Source: an uncultured Oscillospiraceae bacterium | Lineage (GTDB): Bacteria > Bacillota > Clostridia > Oscillospirales > Oscillospiraceae | Reading direction: 5' to 3' | Assembly: GCA_934565615.1 (NCBI GenBank) | Contig: CAKTIH010000032.1 | Location: 1 to 17,999, forward strand | DNA length: 17,999 nt | Shown here: positions 14,777-17,999 of the stretch, piece after piece | How the letters are laid out: every line of letters starts with the position of its first letter | How positions within the stretch are numbered: the stretch's first letter is position 1 | Position numbers and translations under genes: made by a program | Notes under the pieces: model-generated | What the model was told of the DNA's origin: nothing | Databases searched by the model: none | What the model saw: the letters and a program-made list of their open reading frames with translations, nothing else

Positions 14777-15667
14777 ATGAGCAGAAAAACAAAAATGATC
14801 CTTGGCATTATACTTCTCTCAATTGCTCTGCTTGTCTGCTTGTACCCGGTCATAAGCAACTTCACCGCCGTCAAGTACCAGTCCATAGTGCAGACCAGAT
14901 ACGAAAAAGCTGTCAGCAATATGGATGATACAGAACTGCAAAAGGCAAAAGAAGCGGCTTTGGCGTACAATCGGACGCTGATCCCAGGCGTGGCAGATAA
15001 TCTCTCTTTCTCGGAAGAGGCGCTCAAGTCCGCCGCTGAAAATTATGATAACCTGCTGAACATCCGCGGCGACGGTATCATGGGGTACGTCGAGATCCCG
15101 AAGATAGATGTGAATCTGCCCATCTACCACGGCACAGGGGACGACAGCCTTGACCGGGGCGTAGGGCACCTGCTCGGCAGCTCCCTGCCGGTCGGCGGGG
15201 AAACTTCGCATACGGTTCTGACAGCACACTCCGGGCTCGCCGGACAACGGTTGTTTTCGGACTTGGACAAGCTGGAGTGCGGCGATACGTTCTATGTCCG
15301 CACGCTCGATGAAACTATGGCATACATGGTGCTGGAGATAAACACTGTGCTCCCGGAGGACACTTCCAAGCTCGTGATCCTGCCGGAGCATGATGTGTGT
15401 ACATTGGTTACATGCACACCATACGGGGTGAACACCCATCGTCTCATGGTGCGCGGCACAAGAATACGAAACGACCAAGCAGAGTATGTAGAAAATCTCA
15501 AGGCCGAGAGGAATGAGCGCGAAGGTGTCACGCAGTCCACATGGCAGCAGGAATATTTCAAGGGCATCGGGCTCGGCGTTATATGCATAGCCGCCATCGG
15601 GATAGCCTTTGAGATAAACCGCATACGACCAAGGCGGAGAAAGCGAGGTCTGCATGAAAAAGGCTAA
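14777..15667 (+). CDS. Class C sortase (pilus polymerase type)
   Basis: A membrane-bound cysteine transpeptidase that cleaves LPXTG and links pilins or anchors them. From the ATG at 14777 it has 296 residues: an N-terminal membrane span (about 7-28), the catalytic domain from IMGYVEIPKI (101-110), catalytic His151 in LTAHSGL, Cys213 in TLVTCTPYGVNTHR, and Arg222. A second membrane span (263-281) and a basic tail follow, as usual for class C. The lid motif DPF/DPW is not seen; the corresponding stretch reads GVADNLSFSEEAL. There is no ribosome site before the ATG, which follows the terminator T-run; TTG at 14771 is an alternative. The adjacent pilin is its likely substrate. It overlaps the next sortase by 14 bases. 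Confidence 0.92.
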   Translation: MSRKTKMILGIILLSIALLVCLYPVISNFTAVKYQSIVQTRYEKAVSNMDDTELQKAKEAALAYNRTLIPGVADNLSFSEEALKSAAENYDNLLNIRGDGIMGYVEIPKIDVNLPIYHGTGDDSLDRGVGHLLGSSLPVGGETSHTVLTAHSGLAGQRLFSDLDKLECGDTFYVRTLDETMAYMVLEINTVLPEDTSKLVILPEHDVCTLVTCTPYGVNTHRLMVRGTRIRNDQAEYVENLKAERNEREGVTQSTWQQEYFKGIGLGVICIAAIGIAFEINRIRPRRRKRGLHEKG

Positions 15668-16376
15668 GATAGTTCTTCTTATTCTTATGGCGCTCCTCGC
15701 AATTGCAGGACTCGTTGTTACCTTCAAGCCGCTCATGGAGCGAGCTTCGCGGCAGAAGCAGGTAGAGAAGGCCAACGATAGTTTTATTCAGCAGTTGGAG
15801 CAGATACAGTCTGTAAAAGATGCAGAGCCGGAAGCAACACCATATGCGCAGCTCCGCGAGCAGATAGAGCAATATAACACTTGGCTGTATGAGGGCAAAC
15901 AAATCGCGCTCACAAATGCGGCAGCTTATGAGCAGCCGGCATTTATCCTCACACAGTACGGCTTGCAGGATGAGACCTTCGGGATAATCTATATCCCAAA
16001 GCTTGAGGTGACGCTGCCGCTGTATCTCGGTGCAAACGATGAGAACATGGCAAACGGCGCGGCAGTGCTTGGGCAGACAAGCGTCCCCATCGGCGGCGTC
16101 AATACAAACGCCGTGATCGCTGGGCATCGCGGCTGGAACGGATACCCGTATTTTCTGAACCTCGATGAGCTTCAGATCGGCGACCTTGTGTACATAGATA
16201 ACGTATGGACGCTGATGAAGTACGAGGTAACGGATATACAGGTTATTTCCCCAGACGATGTTGACGCGATAAAGATACAGGAGGGTCGCGACCTTGTAAC
16301 TCTCCTGACCTGCCATCCGCCGAACACCGGCGGTCGGCAGAGGCTTCTTGTATTTTGCGAGAGAGCAAGTGAATAG
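15654..16376 (+). CDS. Second sortase of the pilus locus
   Basis: A 240-residue sortase. One N-terminal span (6-23) is followed by a coiled, Gln/Glu-rich stalk (30-80) and the catalytic domain FGIIYIPKLEVTLPLY (109-124). His158 (VIAGHRGW), Cys220 (TLLTCHPP) and Arg228 or Arg230 (GGRQRLLVF) form the active site. Unlike its neighbour it lacks a C-terminal membrane span, and its TCHPPNTGGRQR differs from TCTPYGVNTHR, so it may have a different role, for example anchoring to the wall or attaching another subunit. That division of labour is inferred. It starts inside the end of the first sortase gene, with a weak GAGG ribosome site, so the two are translated from one transcript. Confidence 0.9.
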   Translation: MKKAKIVLLILMALLAIAGLVVTFKPLMERASRQKQVEKANDSFIQQLEQIQSVKDAEPEATPYAQLREQIEQYNTWLYEGKQIALTNAAAYEQPAFILTQYGLQDETFGIIYIPKLEVTLPLYLGANDENMANGAAVLGQTSVPIGGVNTNAVIAGHRGWNGYPYFLNLDELQIGDLVYIDNVWTLMKYEVTDIQVISPDDVDAIKIQEGRDLVTLLTCHPPNTGGRQRLLVFCERASE

Positions 16377-16423
16377 GCAAAGAGCCGGGCATCCGCTCGG
16401 CTCGAATTATATGGAGGTTCAAT

Positions 16424-16567
16424 ATGACAGTAGATATAGACCTGTGGGTAACGGCAACGATACTCAGAGAACTGCGAAATAACGGGCTGATAACTCAGAA
16501 AGAGGCAGAAAAGATCCTTTCCCGCGTCGCAAAACAGACCGGCGCGACGCTTATTATTTCCGTCTGA
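16424..16567 (+). CDS. 47-residue small protein, possibly SHOCT-like
   Basis: A short gene with a strong ribosome site (GGAGG, 16413-16417, six bases before the ATG). The sequence runs MTVDIDLWVTATILRELRNN and continues GLITQKEAEKILSRV. The two-helix pattern with GLIT-x-x-E-A-E resembles the SHOCT oligomerisation motif found in small proteins next to recombinases in Clostridial mobile elements; this is recollection by pattern, not a search. A 6-bp inverted repeat (16382-16387 with 16398-16403) lies upstream. It ends three bases before the end of the convergent fic gene with no terminator between. It may belong to the sortase transcript. Confidence 0.6.
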   Translation: MTVDIDLWVTATILRELRNNGLITQKEAEKILSRVAKQTGATLIISV

Positions 16568-16570
16568 AAA

Positions 16571-17569
16571 TTACGGCTCCTGCTTTATATATGTCTGATT
16601 ACGGCTTGTCGGCTTGTCCGGCTCGCCCATGATCACGAACCCGTCTTCTATAGCAGGGTTCAAATAGTTCTTTCTGAGTGCCTCTTTGGATTTCAGACCT
16701 AAGAGCTCCATAATACACTTGGCTGTATATGCTTCGCCGTACTCCATCACATTGAGCAGCCGCTTTACCTGCTCGCTCATGCCGGAAGCTGAGGATGCAG
16801 TTTGTTGCAGAACCTCATCTAAGGTACGGTTTATCATGGTGAGCATAAACACGATGAACGCATCGGAATTACCGGCAACATGGCATGCGGATATAGCGTT
16901 ATAGTACTCGGTCTGAAATTTGTATATGTGGCTTTCTATGGGCAGATACTGAAAGACCTGCTTCCACTGAGTAAGGAGCGCGGTCTGCCAAAGGCGAGCC
17001 ATTCTGCCGTTGCCATCGGCAAAGGGGTGAATAAACACAAATTCATAATGAAATACCGAAGATAGGATCAGCGGATGCACTGAATCTTTTTCGCGAGCCA
17101 TCCAACCGAACAGATCATCCATAAGCTGCGGTACGAGGTGTGCCGGAGGTGCCATAAAAATGCACCTGTTTCCGTCAAACACGCCTTCCTCGCCGCGGCG
17201 GAATGCGCCTGATTCATCGACAGTATATTTCGTGAGGAGTCCATGCAAGCGCTTCAGCTCTTCAACTGAATACGGGTCAAAACTGCCTATCTGCTCATAT
17301 GCGGCGTAGGCATTCTTAACCTCTTGGATTTCTTTTTGTGGGCCTATCACGGTTTTGCCGTTTACGACGGCTCTTACCTCATCCATCGAAAGAGAGTTTG
17401 CCTCTATTGCGAGCGATGAGTGTATAGACTTGATCCTGTTGTTCCGTCTGAGATGCGGCTTGCTCTCAAATTCTTTATAATTACTGATTCGACCGAGCTT
17501 GTCCGAAATCTCGGATATGAGAGAAACCATTTCATTTGTTATGGAAAACGGCGGAGAATACATTTTCAT
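16571..17569 (-). CDS. Fic-domain protein (probable AMP transferase)
   Basis: Fic enzymes move AMP or related groups from nucleotides onto hydroxyl side chains of target proteins. The 332 residues contain a full catalytic motif HPFADGNGRMAR (181-192) with His181, and a typical N-terminal Fic/DOC region (PHLRRNNRIKSIHSSLAIEANSLS, 38-61). An auto-inhibitory helix of the S-x-x-x-E-(G/N) kind is seen as S52-L-A-I-E56, but the next residue is Ala57 rather than Gly or Asn. The last 60 residues look like a winged-helix segment (AKCIMELLGLKSKEALRKNYLNPAI). The start is supported by GGGAGG about six bases upstream and a good promoter. No separate antitoxin gene is adjacent; inhibition is probably intramolecular. 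Targets are unknown. Confidence 0.92.
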   Translation of the reverse strand: MKMYSPPFSITNEMVSLISEISDKLGRISNYKEFESKPHLRRNNRIKSIHSSLAIEANSLSMDEVRAVVNGKTVIGPQKEIQEVKNAYAAYEQIGSFDPYSVEELKRLHGLLTKYTVDESGAFRRGEEGVFDGNRCIFMAPPAHLVPQLMDDLFGWMAREKDSVHPLILSSVFHYEFVFIHPFADGNGRMARLWQTALLTQWKQVFQYLPIESHIYKFQTEYYNAISACHVAGNSDAFIVFMLTMINRTLDEVLQQTASSASGMSEQVKRLLNVMEYGEAYTAKCIMELLGLKSKEALRKNYLNPAIEDGFVIMGEPDKPTSRNQTYIKQEP

Positions 17570-17600
17570 AGCAAGCCTCCCAATTTAAAATACCTATTTT

Positions 17601-17629
17601 ATTATACCTCAAGCTGTGTGAAATAGCAA
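17601..17629 (-). promoter_or_regulatory. Promoter of the fic gene
   Basis: On the minus strand TTGCTA (17624-17629) and a perfect TATAAT (17601-17606) are 17 bases apart, about 30 bases before the ATG. The first copy of the 28-bp repeat begins four bases upstream of the -35, so a protein bound there could control fic. Confidence 0.6.
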
Positions 17630-17632
17630 CAT

Positions 17633-17729
17633 CTTGCTTATTATCTTGCGTACTTTCTTGCGTATCAGGAAGCAGAGGGTGGTTAGTGCAGCCGGAGGGA
17701 ACTTGCTTATTATCTTGCACATTTTCTTG
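17633..17729. repeat. Pair of 28-bp direct repeats between fic and the recombinase
   Basis: Copies at 17633-17660 and 17702-17729 share the first 17 bases exactly (CTTGCTTATTATCTTGC) and the last seven (TTTCTTG or TTTTCTTG context), with three mismatches in the middle. Each copy itself contains the short unit CTTGC or CTTG three times. They lie 69 bases apart in the 228-base intergenic region of two divergent genes. They fit binding sites of a regulator or of the recombinase. Confidence 0.75.
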
Positions 17730-17797
17730 ATATTTCAGTAGCTTTGTGAAAGGTGTTGTGGTATTGTGTGTTGCTGCAGAGGGAGGTGAACCGGCGC

Positions 17798-17999
17798 ATG
17801 GCACAGGAAAACACCGCGAGAGTCATAACGATAGCGGCAACCGAACAGCCGCAGGATATACGGCTGAGAGTCGCAGCCTATGCCCGCGTCAGTTCATCAT
17901 CTGACGAGCAGCTCAATTCCTTCGCCGCTCAGAACCGATACTACACAGAACTCATATCCAGCAAGGACAACTGGCAGCTTGTAGATATCTACGCCGATG
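17798..17999 (+). CDS. Large serine recombinase, 5' end only
   Basis: The frame starts at an ATG nine bases after GGGAGGTG (17781-17788) and runs off the window after 67 residues. IRLRVAAYARVSSSSDEQLN (21-40) is the catalytic start of resolvase/invertase-type recombinases: Ser32 would attack DNA and Arg30 lies beside it. FAAQNRYYTELISSKDNWQLVDIYAD (42-67) matches the following conserved region of large serine recombinases in Clostridial mobile elements. These enzymes integrate, excise or invert DNA at specific sites. It probably mobilises the element carrying the pilus genes, or a neighbouring one. The remainder of the gene, including zinc-finger and coiled-coil parts, cannot be seen. Confidence 0.88.
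   Translation, partial: MAQENTARVITIAATEQPQDIRLRVAAYARVSSSSDEQLNSFAAQNRYYTELISSKDNWQLVDIYAD

Noticed and set aside
17633..17729. CRISPR array
   Set aside because: Only two imperfect copies with a 41-base gap and no cas genes.
17532..17804. Minus-strand 90-codon frame containing the repeated peptide QDNKQ
   Set aside because: The peptide repeat only reflects the 28-bp DNA repeat; the frame overlaps the fic start and promoter and the recombinase ribosome site.

Overview
This window looks like the chromosome of a GC-rich gut Firmicute. An Oscillospiraceae/Ruminococcaceae-type Clostridium is the best guess: strong AAGGAGG-type ribosome binding sites, low-GC-Gram-positive protein families, a bile salt hydrolase homologue, and a sortase/LPXTG system together with codons rich in G and C. 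The taxon is inferred from family resemblance only; nothing here identifies a species.

Positions 1-10460 are ordinary chromosome. A three-gene polyamine ABC importer (potA, potB and a fused potC-potD) reads rightward and ends at a perfect 40-bp palindromic terminator. Convergent to it is a leftward unit made of a bile salt hydrolase (BSH) gene and a small lipoprotein gene. The BSH gene is complete from promoter to last residue except for one in-frame TAG at codon 35. Then come a rightward ElaA-type acetyltransferase and a TPR-like protein gene. A leftward apbE-recG pair (FMN transferase lipoprotein and branched-DNA helicase, overlapping as TAATG) closes this part.

Positions 10470-12341 are a scar zone. 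One promoter precedes the 5' half of a tRNA-Arg gene that breaks off in the anticodon loop, then an intact tRNA-Arg(CCG), then a terminator. Beyond it lie fragments typical of Clostridial integrative conjugative elements (ICEs): a three-codon leader plus attenuator-like hairpin, a small Cys-rich protein, an ArdA-like antirestriction gene cut after about 60 codons, an AT-rich orphan fragment, and the N-terminal quarter of a DUF3991/Toprim-type protein.

Positions 12342-17999 hold accessory cargo. A large LPXTG pilin with CnaB domains and a YPKN pilin motif has no visible signal peptide and abuts the truncated DUF3991 gene. It is followed by two overlapping class C-type sortases, a 47-residue small protein, a convergent Fic-domain AMPylase, a pair of 28-bp direct repeats, and the start of a large serine recombinase that runs off the window. 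The pilin and sortases would together build a covalently polymerised pilus if the pilin is exported. The tRNA at the left and the recombinase at the right suggest that the whole right half is mobile or formerly mobile DNA.

The strongest observations are the otherwise intact BSH gene with a single amber codon, the mosaic junction that removes the pilin's export signal, and the split tRNA-Arg next to the element boundary. I did not find a clearly new multi-gene system.
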